Positions 35,171-43,803 are shown, counted from the first letter of the stretch. The stretch: DNA of 64,000 nucleotides from Streptomyces sp. NBC_01439 (GCF_036227605.1 NZ_CP109487.1:2294001-2358000); one strand, 5' to 3'. The notes: generated from the letters alone by a model not told the origin. A program made the numbers and translations.

Positions 35171-36792
35171 GCCGCTTCCGCCGTGTCGGCCGGGGTCTGA
35201 GCGCTCGGGCACCATCGCGATACCGGACATTGGCGACAGTGCCCGCCGGGCTTCGCCTCCCACGCGCGGTCCGAGCGCCAGGGGCCGGCGTACCGACGGA
35301 GGACGGCTTCCGCCTTGGCCAGGCGCTCCGCGTCCATCAGGTCGATCACGTGGGGATCGGATCCGTCGGGACGCAGGACTTCCAACTCCACCCTCGATCC
35401 GGAGGGGTCGCCGCCCAGTTCCGCCCGGGCGAGCAGGACAACGGCGAGAGCGAGCTGCGGATACACGTCAAGGAGGTCCTTGCCGATGCGGTGCGGGGTG
35501 CGGGTCGTCTTCAGTTCGCGCCAGATCCAGGAACCGTCCTCCTGGTAGAGCAGGTCGGGCTTGACCACTACCAGGGCCTGGGCCGCCGTGTCGTGGAACA
35601 CCCGGGTCGGTTCGCACTCGACCCGCTCGATGGCCTCCGGAACCTGGAAGGGGCACGAGTCCACGTGCTGCAGGAGCATGCCGCGCCCCGTCTCCGCCTC
35701 CTCGTCCGGCACCCTCCACCGGCCGGTGGTCCAGTTCTCCCCGTACGGGGGCATGTCGTCGCGCGTACAGGGGACCGGGCCCGTGCGGCGGTGCAGCGCC
35801 TCGATCCAGCCGTGCACGGCCTGACCGAGCTTGGCCGCGTCACCGTACTCGTCGGCCTTCGGCAGGTGCAGGGAGCGCAGCAGTGATTGCGCCGGGCACG
35901 CGGCGTGGTACCTGAGGTCGCTGATGGACACCTTGCGAAGCGGCAACCTACTTGAGGGCAGGGCCAATACCCCCGGGGAGCGGGGCACGGCGCCGCACCC
36001 GGTGAACTGCTTGCAATCGAAGCAGGCGGACCCGGGGCGCTCTGGGCCGCCCCTGACCACGCTCCTCACGTGGGCGTCACCGTGGGCCTCGTAGTACGCC
36101 CTGGCCTCCTTCGCCGTTCCGTCGAACTGAACGGTCCGTGATCCGTCACCCAGGCCGACCTCAATGATCCTGATTCTCGCGACGCGCCCTGGAGGTCCCT
36201 GAATCGCGAACTCCTCGTTCCAGCGACGCGGCCACGCCGCATCGGCCCCGAACGCCGCGGTGTACGCGGCGACCGCGATCTCGCCCCGGCTCGACGTGCG
36301 TGCGTCCCCGTGTCTGAGCCTCCGGTACTCGCGCACGGTGCCGTCGGCCGACTGGTAACGGCGCCACCATGCGTAGAGCTCCCAGCGCCGACCGTTGTCC
36401 TTGTGCACCGCCCAGTACGGCCGGACGGGCACGAAGGGGTCCGGACCCCGGCTCGTGTACTGCCGCACCGCGTGCTCCACGTAGATCCGGTGCCCCTCGT
36501 GCAGGGCGGGCTGGTGGCCGCACAGCGCGTCGAGCGCCTCCTCCACCGTGGAGCCGCTGAACTCGATCCGGTCCAGCACCGCACACACAGGACCCAGCGT
36601 GAAGGTCTCGTGCTCCTCCCGCGGAAGCTGCGACGGCACCCTTGCCCGAAGGCCCGGCCGGGCCTTCGCCGCGTCGCGGGACGGGCAGCCGTGCGCCTCG
36701 TCCGTTCCCCCTCCGGTGCCCGGCCCGATCCTGACCGGCCCCTCGTTCCCCGTCATCCATTGCGGCGCACGCCACGGCGCGTCGTCGGTCAC
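35167..36792 (-). CDS. RecB/Cas4-like Fe-S nuclease with novel N-terminal domain
   Basis: A 541-residue protein, first gene of the leftward defence operon. Residues 285-541 form a PD-(D/E)XK nuclease: SISDLRYHAACPAQSLL (Cys299), LGQAVHGWI (His327), VVKPDLLY (Asp413), WRELKTT (Glu426, Lys428), YPQLALAV (Gln446), and CRQCPVSRWC (Cys519, 522, 528). Cys299 plus these three make the usual 4Fe-4S clamp. Residues 1-280 are not recognised and contain a separate CFDCKQFTGC cluster (257-266). The GTG at 36792 is chosen because GGGAGGGG lies 6 bases upstream. This gene is not part of the canonical three-gene pPIWI-RE set. Confidence 0.82.
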   Translation of the reverse strand: MTDDAPWRAPQWMTGNEGPVRIGPGTGGGTDEAHGCPSRDAAKARPGLRARVPSQLPREEHETFTLGPVCAVLDRIEFSGSTVEEALDALCGHQPALHEGHRIYVEHAVRQYTSRGPDPFVPVRPYWAVHKDNGRRWELYAWWRRYQSADGTVREYRRLRHGDARTSSRGEIAVAAYTAAFGADAAWPRRWNEEFAIQGPPGRVARIRIIEVGLGDGSRTVQFDGTAKEARAYYEAHGDAHVRSVVRGGPERPGSACFDCKQFTGCGAVPRSPGVLALPSSRLPLRKVSISDLRYHAACPAQSLLRSLHLPKADEYGDAAKLGQAVHGWIEALHRRTGPVPCTRDDMPPYGENWTTGRWRVPDEEAETGRGMLLQHVDSCPFQVPEAIERVECEPTRVFHDTAAQALVVVKPDLLYQEDGSWIWRELKTTRTPHRIGKDLLDVYPQLALAVVLLARAELGGDPSGSRVELEVLRPDGSDPHVIDLMDAERLAKAEAVLRRYAGPWRSDRAWEAKPGGHCRQCPVSRWCPSAQTPADTAEAA

Positions 36793-36879
36793 GGCTTTCC
36801 CCTCCCGGTCGAAGCACGGAGATCCACCGGCCGTCGCTAACCCCGAGGCCGTGTCGCCGAGCGTAGCGCACAACTTTGG

Positions 36880-36896
36880 AACTCCTTGGAGGAGTT
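36880..36896. promoter_or_regulatory. Palindromic operator between the two divergent defence operons
   Basis: AACTCC-TTGGA-GGAGTT is a perfect 6-bp inverted repeat with a 5-base centre. It sits inside a direct repeat of TTTGGAA (36876-36882 and 36896-36902, approximately) and touches the -35 of the rightward promoter. It lies 88 bases before the leftward GTG start, so one regulator bound here could control both operons. Confidence 0.6.
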
Positions 36897-36924
36897 TGGA
36901 AATGAAAGGAATCGGCGGTAGAGT
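36896..36924 (+). promoter_or_regulatory. Leaderless promoter of the rightward defence operon
   Basis: TTGGAA (36896-36901), exactly 17 bases, then TAGAGT (36919-36924). The first ATG is at 36931, 7 bases after the -10, so the mRNA should begin at or next to the start codon. No ribosome-binding site fits before this ATG. Leaderless mRNAs are common in Streptomyces. Confidence 0.65.
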
Positions 36925-36930
36925 GCGCCC

Positions 36931-37833
36931 ATGACGGCATCGCTGGAGGATCTCGAGGAACGCCTGTCGCGCCTTCGCGCCCTCCTGCGAGAGGCCAGAC
37001 GGGCCCGCGACAACGTGGCCACCGCCCGCATCCGCACCGAGCTCCGCGAGGCGGAAGTCGCGTGGGAGCAGGCCTTGGACGCCGAGGAGGGGGAGGTGGC
37101 AGCTCCACCTGTCTCTTCACCCTCGCCACCACTCAGTGGAACCCCGGCACCCACCCCCACCGCTGGGACCGCATCCCGGTTCCGGCCCCAGACCCACGGA
37201 AGGCAGCCCACCCACGGCGCCGTCCCGGTCCGCGAGCAGGTACACCAAGCGCTCACCCTGCTCGGTGCTCCCGCGCCGCCGAAGCTGATCTCGTCCGTGT
37301 ACGAGGCGTTCTTCACCGAACCGCTGATCGCGACGAAACTCGCTTCGCTCCGCCGCGACGAGGAGAGGTCCTTCAGCGCACAGGGCTACGCGCGCCCCTA
37401 CTACATCTGCGCCGCCCTCGCCCACGACCGGCTCACCCCCGCCCGCGGTCTCCTCGCCGTGTCCGTCTGGCCCCTGGAACGGCGCATAGTCGGTCCGCTG
37501 AGTCCGCGCACCGACTTCCTGGTCCACGCCATCGGCACTGCCGAGCAGGTCCTGCGACTCGACGCCGCCGGCTATCCCGCCTCCGATGCTGCCCGCCAAC
37601 TGCTGCGCCGTTTCGCGCTCAACATCCCCGGCGCGTACGACGACGAAGAGATCGACCCCGAGCGCGTGATCTCCGCGGCGCACACGGAGGCCTCGGTTCA
37701 CCAGGAGGCGGACGATTCACTGCGCCGCGCGGCCGCCGACCGCGCGCGTGGCCAACTCGGCGACCTGCAGCAGCTCTTCGGGGCCCCGCCCATGCACGAT
37801 GCCCTGCGCGGCTCGGCCGGCTTCACCACCTGA
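36931..37833 (+). CDS. Coiled-coil protein of the rightward defence operon
   Basis: A 300-residue protein, first gene of the four-gene divergent operon. Residues 4-52 form a charged coiled coil (LEDLEERLSRLRALLREARR). A Pro/Ser-rich linker (about 55-95) follows. Then comes a helical domain (VREQVHQALTLLGAPAPPKL, followed by ISSVYEAFFTEPLIATKLAS) that looks like a winged-helix or helical DNA-binding unit, and a C-terminal part with PRTDFLVHAIGTAEQVL. No catalytic motif is visible. It could be the regulator that binds 36880-36896 or a structural part of the system. I do not recognise the family. Translation is probably leaderless. Confidence 0.75.
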   Translation: MTASLEDLEERLSRLRALLREARRARDNVATARIRTELREAEVAWEQALDAEEGEVAAPPVSSPSPPLSGTPAPTPTAGTASRFRPQTHGRQPTHGAVPVREQVHQALTLLGAPAPPKLISSVYEAFFTEPLIATKLASLRRDEERSFSAQGYARPYYICAALAHDRLTPARGLLAVSVWPLERRIVGPLSPRTDFLVHAIGTAEQVLRLDAAGYPASDAARQLLRRFALNIPGAYDDEEIDPERVISAAHTEASVHQEADDSLRRAAADRARGQLGDLQQLFGAPPMHDALRGSAGFTT

Positions 37834-37886
37834 CCGACTGCCGGATTCCTCCGGTACCGCCACAGAATTCCGCGTAAGAAGAGAAG

Positions 37887-39011
37887 ATGCCTCCGCAGCA
37901 CCCCTCTGCCCCCTCCCCGGGAAGGCTCGCCGTCCTCCGTGGACCGCGTCCCCCACAGGAGTACACGGCACGCAAGATCACTGCCCTCACGGCCAACCCG
38001 GCGTGCGCCCGCCGCGCCGTACTCGACGCAGCGGGCGTGGACAAGGCCCTTCTTGCCCAACGCCTGGGTCATGAGCCGCGTTTCGGCCGGTCCCCCTTCG
38101 CGATTCGGCGCGAGCAGAGCTTTGAGGCCCTGGTGAAGTGGGGCGGATATGCAGAGCTCATCCGTCTGCTCCGGGAGCAGCTCGACGCCCCCGTCGAGGA
38201 AGCCGCGGTGGCGGACCTGTCCGAGGTGGGCGGCCAGACTTCGCTCGCCGTGCGAGCGGGCGAGACCCGGCGGTTCCTGACCCGACTGGCCTCCGGAGTC
38301 GACGAGCGGCTGATCCTGGACCGACCCGTGCTGACCTTGGAAGTCGCCGGCCAGACCGCCCACGTCATACCGCAGGCCCTAAGCCACCGTACGGGCGGAC
38401 AGTTCTACGTAGTGGAGATCCGCTCCTTCGCTGCCATCGACGGCCAGGCGAACCCGTCGGCGGTCGCCCAGACCACGAAACAGGCCGCGGTTTCCGTGCT
38501 CGCCCTGCGGCAGACCTTGACCGAACTCGGCCTCGATCCCTCGGTCATCGCCCACGAGTTCCTTCTCATCTGCCCGAAGGACTTCTCCAACCGTCCCTAC
38601 GGAAAGCTGATCGACCTCCGCCAGGAACTCGATGCCCTACGGTTCCAGCTGTCCCGTCTGCGCAGGGCCGACGATCTGGCGCACACCCTCTCGCTTTCCG
38701 CGACCCTCGACACCGAACGGCCGGAGGCCGAGATCGACGCCACGCTGCGCGAGTTGGAGGCCAGTTTCACCCCCGACTGCCTCTCGTTCTGCGAGATGTC
38801 CCGGTACTGCCGGGACGAGGCCACGGTCTGCGCCTCCCCCGCGCGGCTTGGCACAATGGTGCGCAGCAGCCTGCCCGGCATCGACTCCACCCGGACCGCC
38901 CTCCGCTGCCTCGACGGCACCAGCGCCCCCGGACCCGCCGAGGAAGCGGTCATCAACAGGCTGCGGGCCGCCGAACAGCTCCGCCGGCTGCGCGGGGGTG
39001 CGACCGCATGA
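37887..39011 (+). CDS. Cas4-like Fe-S nuclease homologue
   Basis: A 374-residue protein with a Cas4/AddB-type Cys pattern: Cys40 in LTANPACARRAVLD and CLSFCEMSRYCRDEATVC (Cys298, 302, 308, 315), suited to a 4Fe-4S cluster that joins the two ends of the domain. Between them FYVVEIRSF (Glu177, Arg179) sits where PD-(D/E)XK nucleases have Glu-x-Lys, and AQTTKQAAV supplies the Gln of the following helix. The Lys-to-Arg change and the lack of a clear upstream Asp mean it might bind DNA without cutting. AAGAGAAG precedes the ATG. Its stop overlaps the next start (ATGA). Confidence 0.7.
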   Translation: MPPQHPSAPSPGRLAVLRGPRPPQEYTARKITALTANPACARRAVLDAAGVDKALLAQRLGHEPRFGRSPFAIRREQSFEALVKWGGYAELIRLLREQLDAPVEEAAVADLSEVGGQTSLAVRAGETRRFLTRLASGVDERLILDRPVLTLEVAGQTAHVIPQALSHRTGGQFYVVEIRSFAAIDGQANPSAVAQTTKQAAVSVLALRQTLTELGLDPSVIAHEFLLICPKDFSNRPYGKLIDLRQELDALRFQLSRLRRADDLAHTLSLSATLDTERPEAEIDATLRELEASFTPDCLSFCEMSRYCRDEATVCASPARLGTMVRSSLPGIDSTRTALRCLDGTSAPGPAEEAVINRLRAAEQLRRLRGGATA

Positions 39012-40519
39012 ACGCCATCGCCACGGTGGCTGCCCTCCGGGCCTCCGAGTCCGGAGACGCCGAGCGGCTGACGACCGTGCGACACGTCCACCTGGACGAC
39101 GTCCCCTTCGTTCTCGTCCCGCTCACCCTCGCTGGCGAGGCCTGCGCCCCGCTGGCCGCACTCGCCGGCACGGATCCCGAACACCCGGCGCTCCTGACGG
39201 TCCGCCACCCCCATGACCAAACTGACCGATTCGACTTCGTCGAGAGCCTCGGGGACCTCCTCCTGCCCTACATAGAGGAGTGCCGCGCGGCGCCGAAGGA
39301 GCCGTACACGGTCGGGCGCGGCAAGGACAAGGAGGAGCGGGAGCGGCCCTTGCGCGCACCCCAGTTACTCGTCCCGAACGCCGGGGGGATCTCGTACATC
39401 CGACTGCTCGGCCGCCTGACCCGACTGCGCGCGACGGACGGTCCACATGCGGTCTCCCCGTCCGTACCCCTGCTCGGCAAGTGGCTGACCTGGTTCGCCG
39501 ACCGGGCCGAGTTCCCGGACTCAGGCCTGCTCCAGGCCATGACACGGTCGCTCTCCGCCCACTGGGCCACCGGGCAGAGCCCCGCTCAGGACGCGCACCT
39601 GGCTTCCCTGCTCGGCTGGATCGATCCGCCCGTCGGACGCACCGGCGCCGAGACCGCCCGGGAGCGCGAGGATCCCGCGACGTGGCCGCCCGCGGGCCCG
39701 GCAACCGACCCGGTCTTCGATCGCACGCTCGACGAGCTGATCGCGAAGTACGACAGCGCGTCAGGGCAGCGGGGGCAGGACGCCGCCGCCCGCACCATCG
39801 ACCGTGAACTCCGGGCCCAGATGCTGCCGACGTGGCAGCTGATGTGGCAGGGAATCAGTCGGCTGAGAGAGCTCCCGGCGGGGGAGCACGTCGCCCGCCG
39901 ACGGGCGTTCGACCGACAACTGTTCGGTGAGTACGCCGCCTATTTGGACGACGACGGCCGACCCCAGGCCCGCCGCGACCACGCGGTGGGAGCGGCCCGT
40001 CGCCTCGCCCGTATGGAGGAGGCCCAGGCACGGTACGACGCCGAGCGCGCGTACGACGATCCGTTGGTGATGGCGGAGTACGAGCTGACGGGAGATGCGT
40101 TCACGGGCCTCGTCACCGCTCGGGACGAGGGGCGCACCGTCCCGGGGAAGCGGCCCGGATCTCCGCTGTGGCGCCCGACCGTCACCGTGCACTGTGAGCT
40201 CCCGGTGTCCATGGCGGCCGGAACCTCGGTCAAGTGCCCGGCCAGGCCCGGACAGAAGGCCGAGATCCTTGAGGTGATGACCCACGGAGCCGGAGCCACT
40301 GTCCTGATCCAGTTGAACGGCGGCTTCGACAACAAGCGCAAGCCCCCAGCGCCTGAAGGGACCTTGGCCGACCTGGGAGAGACGGTCACTTTCACCTCTA
40401 TCGACCCGAGGACCATGCCGTCTTCGCTCCCGGCCGAAGAGGACACTCCCTGGACCCACGGCGGCCCACCGCAGCCGTACGAACCCACCGACGAGGACGC
40501 GGAAGAGGTTTGGGAATGA
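39008..40519 (+). CDS. Orphan protein of the rightward defence operon
   Basis: A 503-residue protein that I do not recognise. It starts with MNAIATVAALRASESGDAER, has GGISYIRLLGRLTRLRATDG in the first third, a helical middle (MLPTWQLMWQGISRLRELPA) and a C-terminal part (VTVHCELPVSMAAGTSVKCP, then VLIQLNGGF) that looks like a beta-barrel or nucleic-acid-binding domain. The tail is acidic. It overlaps both neighbours by ATGA, so it is likely to be made in a fixed ratio with the Cas4-like protein and the helicase and may bridge them. A longer upstream frame is a shadow of the nuclease gene. Confidence 0.72.
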   Translation: MNAIATVAALRASESGDAERLTTVRHVHLDDVPFVLVPLTLAGEACAPLAALAGTDPEHPALLTVRHPHDQTDRFDFVESLGDLLLPYIEECRAAPKEPYTVGRGKDKEERERPLRAPQLLVPNAGGISYIRLLGRLTRLRATDGPHAVSPSVPLLGKWLTWFADRAEFPDSGLLQAMTRSLSAHWATGQSPAQDAHLASLLGWIDPPVGRTGAETAREREDPATWPPAGPATDPVFDRTLDELIAKYDSASGQRGQDAAARTIDRELRAQMLPTWQLMWQGISRLRELPAGEHVARRRAFDRQLFGEYAAYLDDDGRPQARRDHAVGAARRLARMEEAQARYDAERAYDDPLVMAEYELTGDAFTGLVTARDEGRTVPGKRPGSPLWRPTVTVHCELPVSMAAGTSVKCPARPGQKAEILEVMTHGAGATVLIQLNGGFDNKRKPPAPEGTLADLGETVTFTSIDPRTMPSSLPAEEDTPWTHGGPPQPYEPTDEDAEEVWE

Positions 40520-41865
40520 CTGCCACACCGGAGGACGGCCACGACGTGTCGCCCGCCGCGCTCGCCGACCGTGCGGTCGCCGAAGTGCTGTCCGGCCTTG
40601 ATTCCGGCGCCGGGCGGGGGATCGTGGTGGACTCCCCGCCCGGCGCCGGAAAGTCCACGCTGGTGAAGCGGGCCACTGGCCACCTGACATCGGCCGGCCA
40701 TCAGGTCATGATCGTCGCGCAGACCAACGAGCAAGTTGACGACCTGGTCGACAACATCGCCCGGGAGCATCCCGATCTCCCCATCGGTCGCCTGCACGCG
40801 AGCGGGTTCGCCCTGCCCGAACGCGTGCGCCGGCACGGCAGCGTGCGCGGCAGCAACGATGCAGGCGACCTGCGCGACCTACCGGTCGTGGTCTCGACCG
40901 CCAAGAAGTGGTCGTACGTGACCCCGGAGAAGTGTCCTCCGTGGCGCTGGGCCATCGTCGACGAGGCGTACCAAATGCGATCGGACGCACTGCTCGCGAC
41001 GGCGCCCTTGTTCAGCGGCGAAGGATCGCGCGCCCTGTTCGTCGGCGACCCCGGCCAGCTGGACCCCTTCGCCACCGTCGACACCGACCGCTGGCACGGC
41101 CTGACCTGGGACCCGCTCCGCAACGCCGTCGACGTCACCCTGGCACACAACCCAGACCTGTTGCGGCTCAAACTCCCCGTCTCCTGGCGGCTGCCGGAAA
41201 TGGCGGCTCCCCTGGTGGAGAAGGCGTTCTACCCGTTCTACCCGTTCGTCTCCGGGAGTCGGGCAGGAGACCGCGTGCTCACCTACAGCACCGCTCCTCA
41301 CGGGGTGACTCCACCAGATGCTGTACTGGCACGTGCGGCCGAGTCCGGATGGGGCCTGCTGGAACTCCCCGCCCAGCACACCCTCGATGACGACCCAGAG
41401 GTCGCCGACGCCCTCGCGGACACAGCGGCCCGACTGCTGGCACGCGGGGCTCTCGTGAACGGCGAAACGCTCACTGAGTCTCGCATCGCCATCGGTGCGG
41501 CCCGCACCGTCCAGGCTGACTCGGTTCGCACGCGGCTGCACGCGCGGGGCCTTACGGGCATCACGGTGGACACCGCCAACCGCCTCCAGGGGCGCGAGTT
41601 CGACGTCACCTTGGTCTGGCATCCGCTCTCCGGCCGCCAGGACGCCTCCGCCTTCCACCTCGAGACCGGCCGCCTATGCGTCCTCCTCTCCCGCCACCGC
41701 TTCGCCTGCATCGTGGTGGCGCGGGCCGGCATCACGGATCTCCTGGACCGTCATCCCCGCAGCAGCCCCGTCTACCTCGACGTTCCGCCGAAGTTCCCGG
41801 ACGGCTGGCGGGCACACCAGGTGGTCATGGAGTACTTGGAGAGCGAAGCCCTGCCACGCCCGTGA
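40516..41865 (+). CDS. Superfamily 1 DNA/RNA helicase
   Basis: A 449-residue helicase-like ATPase with Walker A VVDSPPGAGKSTLVKRA (residues 37-53), motif Ia MIVAQTNEQVDDLV, motif II WAIVDEAYQM, motif III FVGDPGQLDPF, motif IV around PVSWRLPEM, motif V TANRLQGREFDVTLVW and motif VI VLLSRHRFACIVV. This is closest to the Dna2/Upf1-like branch of SF1. Such helicases commonly pair with Cas4-like nucleases; here the two are two genes apart in one operon. The ATG overlaps the previous stop. It is the last gene of the rightward unit. Confidence 0.88.
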   Translation: MTATPEDGHDVSPAALADRAVAEVLSGLDSGAGRGIVVDSPPGAGKSTLVKRATGHLTSAGHQVMIVAQTNEQVDDLVDNIAREHPDLPIGRLHASGFALPERVRRHGSVRGSNDAGDLRDLPVVVSTAKKWSYVTPEKCPPWRWAIVDEAYQMRSDALLATAPLFSGEGSRALFVGDPGQLDPFATVDTDRWHGLTWDPLRNAVDVTLAHNPDLLRLKLPVSWRLPEMAAPLVEKAFYPFYPFVSGSRAGDRVLTYSTAPHGVTPPDAVLARAAESGWGLLELPAQHTLDDDPEVADALADTAARLLARGALVNGETLTESRIAIGAARTVQADSVRTRLHARGLTGITVDTANRLQGREFDVTLVWHPLSGRQDASAFHLETGRLCVLLSRHRFACIVVARAGITDLLDRHPRSSPVYLDVPPKFPDGWRAHQVVMEYLESEALPRP

Positions 41866-41990
41866 AGCATAGGAGCCCTTGGCCGAGTGTTTGTGAACCT
41901 GGAGCCATAGGCTGTAAGCGAGTGGCTGACGAATGAGGCCGGCGCCCGGCCGGGAACCTTCCAGCCCCGGCACACAGGCAGGATCCCGAC

Positions 41991-42281
41991 TCAGACAGAC
42001 GCCAGGTCACCCAGAGCTCTGTGAAGGGCAACACCCGTGGATGGCGTCGCCGCAGCCAGCTTTCGCACGTCTTCGTCGGTCAAGTACCTGTAGCTCTGCG
42101 GTGGATGGAACGAGCCGGAGGCTCGAAGGGAAGCCAGCGGGACGGGCACCTCGAAGCTGACCGGTTCCTCCAGAGAGAGACCGCTGGCCCGTGTCGCTCC
42201 GCTCATGTAGTCGTCGTACTCTCGACGGCTGATGCCAGCACTCGTACCACTGGCGGTCCAGACTTCACGAGGGGTGGCCAC
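41991..42281 (-). CDS. PUA-like (ASCH/EVE-type) domain protein, probably N-terminally truncated
   Basis: A 96-residue frame: PREVWTASGTSAGISRREYD, DYMSGATRASGLSLEEPVSF and FHPPQSYRYLTDEDVRKL. The second half of ASCH/EVE-type PUA-fold domains, which bind modified bases or RNA, looks like this, with HPPQSYRYL as a strong landmark. The first strands of the domain are missing, and the frame continues upstream only for about 10 plausible residues (RPVARIASVQVATPREVW) without a start. It borders the defence island on its right side, so it may have been cut when the island arrived. Confidence 0.5.
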   Translation of the reverse strand: MATPREVWTASGTSAGISRREYDDYMSGATRASGLSLEEPVSFEVPVPLASLRASGSFHPPQSYRYLTDEDVRKLAAATPSTGVALHRALGDLASV

Positions 42282-42438
42282 CTGTACCGACGCGATCCGC
42301 GCAACGGGCCGCCGCCGCGAAACGGGCGCTCGCGGGGGCGCTCGCCTGGGTTGCCCCGGGATCGCAGGGGATGACTCGATTGGCTCGAATTGCTCGGTCG
42401 GGCGGCGGGGAGGTGGGTCCGCCGTGGCCTGGTGGCCC

Positions 42439-43803
42439 TCAGCAGTTCGGCACCCAGGCGTGCGAGCGCGGCGGGGTCGTGCTGCTCACGTTGGCTCTCG
42501 TGCGCACCTTCACGCAGCCCAGCGGCTCCTGTTGGGCCGGCTGGCCGTAGTAGACGACGTCGACCTTGGTCGCGCCCTCCGTGAGGTCGAACCCGTTGTT
42601 GAAGACCGAGCGGGGTGCGCTGCGGGCCGTCCAGGGACAGGGGGCCGGGCCGTCGATCCAGTCGGCGCTGCCGTCGACCCAGGAGCACATCTCGCCCCGA
42701 CCGTCCTCCTCCGAGAAGAAGCAGACCGCCCCGCGCCAGCACCGGTCGTACCCCAACACCCCGGCGGAGTCGCCGAGGTGGAAGAGCCCGGAGCCCCAGA
42801 CGGCGCCCAGGCCGGCGGCGAGCACCGCCGCGCCGACCGCGATCAGCGCGCGGCGCCGCCGACGCGGTACCGGAAGGGGCGGGGCCGGCGGGGCGGGCGG
42901 GGCGGCGACCGCCGCCGCCACCCGGCCCAGTAGCGACGCGGCGGTGTGCGGGGCCCGGTCCTCGTGCCTTCGGGCCAGGCAGTCGTGGACGATGTCCCGC
43001 CAGTGCTCCGGGAGTTCCGGCGACAGTCGCAGCTCCTCCTCGCCCCTTGCGTAGCGCAGTGCGGAGTCCCGGCGGGCGGCGGGGGTGCCGCCGGGCAGCG
43101 GTAGGGCGCCGGTCAGGACGACGTGGGCCAGTACGCCGAAGGCCCAGATGTCGGCCGTCGGGCGGATCTTCGTACCGCGTTCGCCGACCTCCGACCAGAG
43201 CAGGTCAGGTGGGGTGTAGTCGGGCGTCGCGAAGGCCGGTGAGTAGGCGTGGGTGCCCTCCAGCTCCGCGGCCATGTTGAAGTCGCCCAGCCGTGCCGTG
43301 CCGTCGGCCATCAGCAGGACGTTGCCCGGCTTGAGGTCGCCGTGCACCCAGCCCGCCCGGTGCAGTTGGTCGAGTCCTTCGCAGACCTGGGCGAGCAGGG
43401 CGGGCCCGGACCGTGGAACTCCGTCGACCAGCAGAGTGTCCAGGGAGCCCTGTGCCTGCTCCAGGACGAGGACGGTGGCGCCGTCGAGTTCGGGCCGGCC
43501 GGGGTCGTCGACCGTGAGCACCTCGTACAGCCGGATCAGCCGGGGCGTGCGCACCCGGCGCAGTACCTCGGTCTCGCGCTCGGCGAGCTCGACCAGGTGC
43601 CGGAGCTGGCGCGGGGTGCGGGTTCCGGTCGCCAGGACCTTGAGCGCGGCCCGGCCGGGCAGGCCGGGCTCGGGTACGGCGCGCAGGGCCGCGTAGACGC
43701 TGCCGAAGGCACCGGCTCCCAGCAGTTGCCCGACGACCCAGGGGCCGATGCGGTAGCCGGCCGGGACCCGGAGGGCGCCGAGGGGCCCGGCCCTCCCGGT
43801 CAG
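42439..43803 (-). CDS. Membrane Ser/Thr protein kinase with secreted-type Cys-rich sensor domain
   Basis: A ~454-residue kinase. Residues 1-300 are the kinase domain: VGQLLGAGAFGSVYAAL, ALKVL (ATP Lys), WVHGDLKPGNVLL (a non-RD catalytic loop) and LGDFNMAAEL, where Asn replaces the Gly of DFG. After a Pro-rich stretch there is one membrane span (about 325-350) and then an outer domain: CWRGAVCFFSEEDGRGEMC, SVFNNG, final Cys. This outer domain resembles the C-terminal domain of the peptidase at 44713. No ATG/GTG fits the start: homology begins at LGALRVPAGYRIG, and CTG at 43803 overlaps the FHA gene's stop as CTGA. The start is therefore uncertain. Confidence 0.82.
   Translation of the reverse strand: MTGRAGPLGALRVPAGYRIGPWVVGQLLGAGAFGSVYAALRAVPEPGLPGRAALKVLATGTRTPRQLRHLVELAERETEVLRRVRTPRLIRLYEVLTVDDPGRPELDGATVLVLEQAQGSLDTLLVDGVPRSGPALLAQVCEGLDQLHRAGWVHGDLKPGNVLLMADGTARLGDFNMAAELEGTHAYSPAFATPDYTPPDLLWSEVGERGTKIRPTADIWAFGVLAHVVLTGALPLPGGTPAARRDSALRYARGEEELRLSPELPEHWRDIVHDCLARRHEDRAPHTAASLLGRVAAAVAAPPAPPAPPLPVPRRRRRALIAVGAAVLAAGLGAVWGSGLFHLGDSAGVLGYDRCWRGAVCFFSEEDGRGEMCSWVDGSADWIDGPAPCPWTARSAPRSVFNNGFDLTEGATKVDVVYYGQPAQQEPLGCVKVRTRANVSSTTPPRSHAWVPNC

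Noticed and set aside
38138..40519. A 793-residue protein for the orphan of the rightward operon
   Set aside because: The first 290 residues are a shadow of the Cas4-like gene. The ATG at 39008 overlaps the previous stop and begins sensible sequence.
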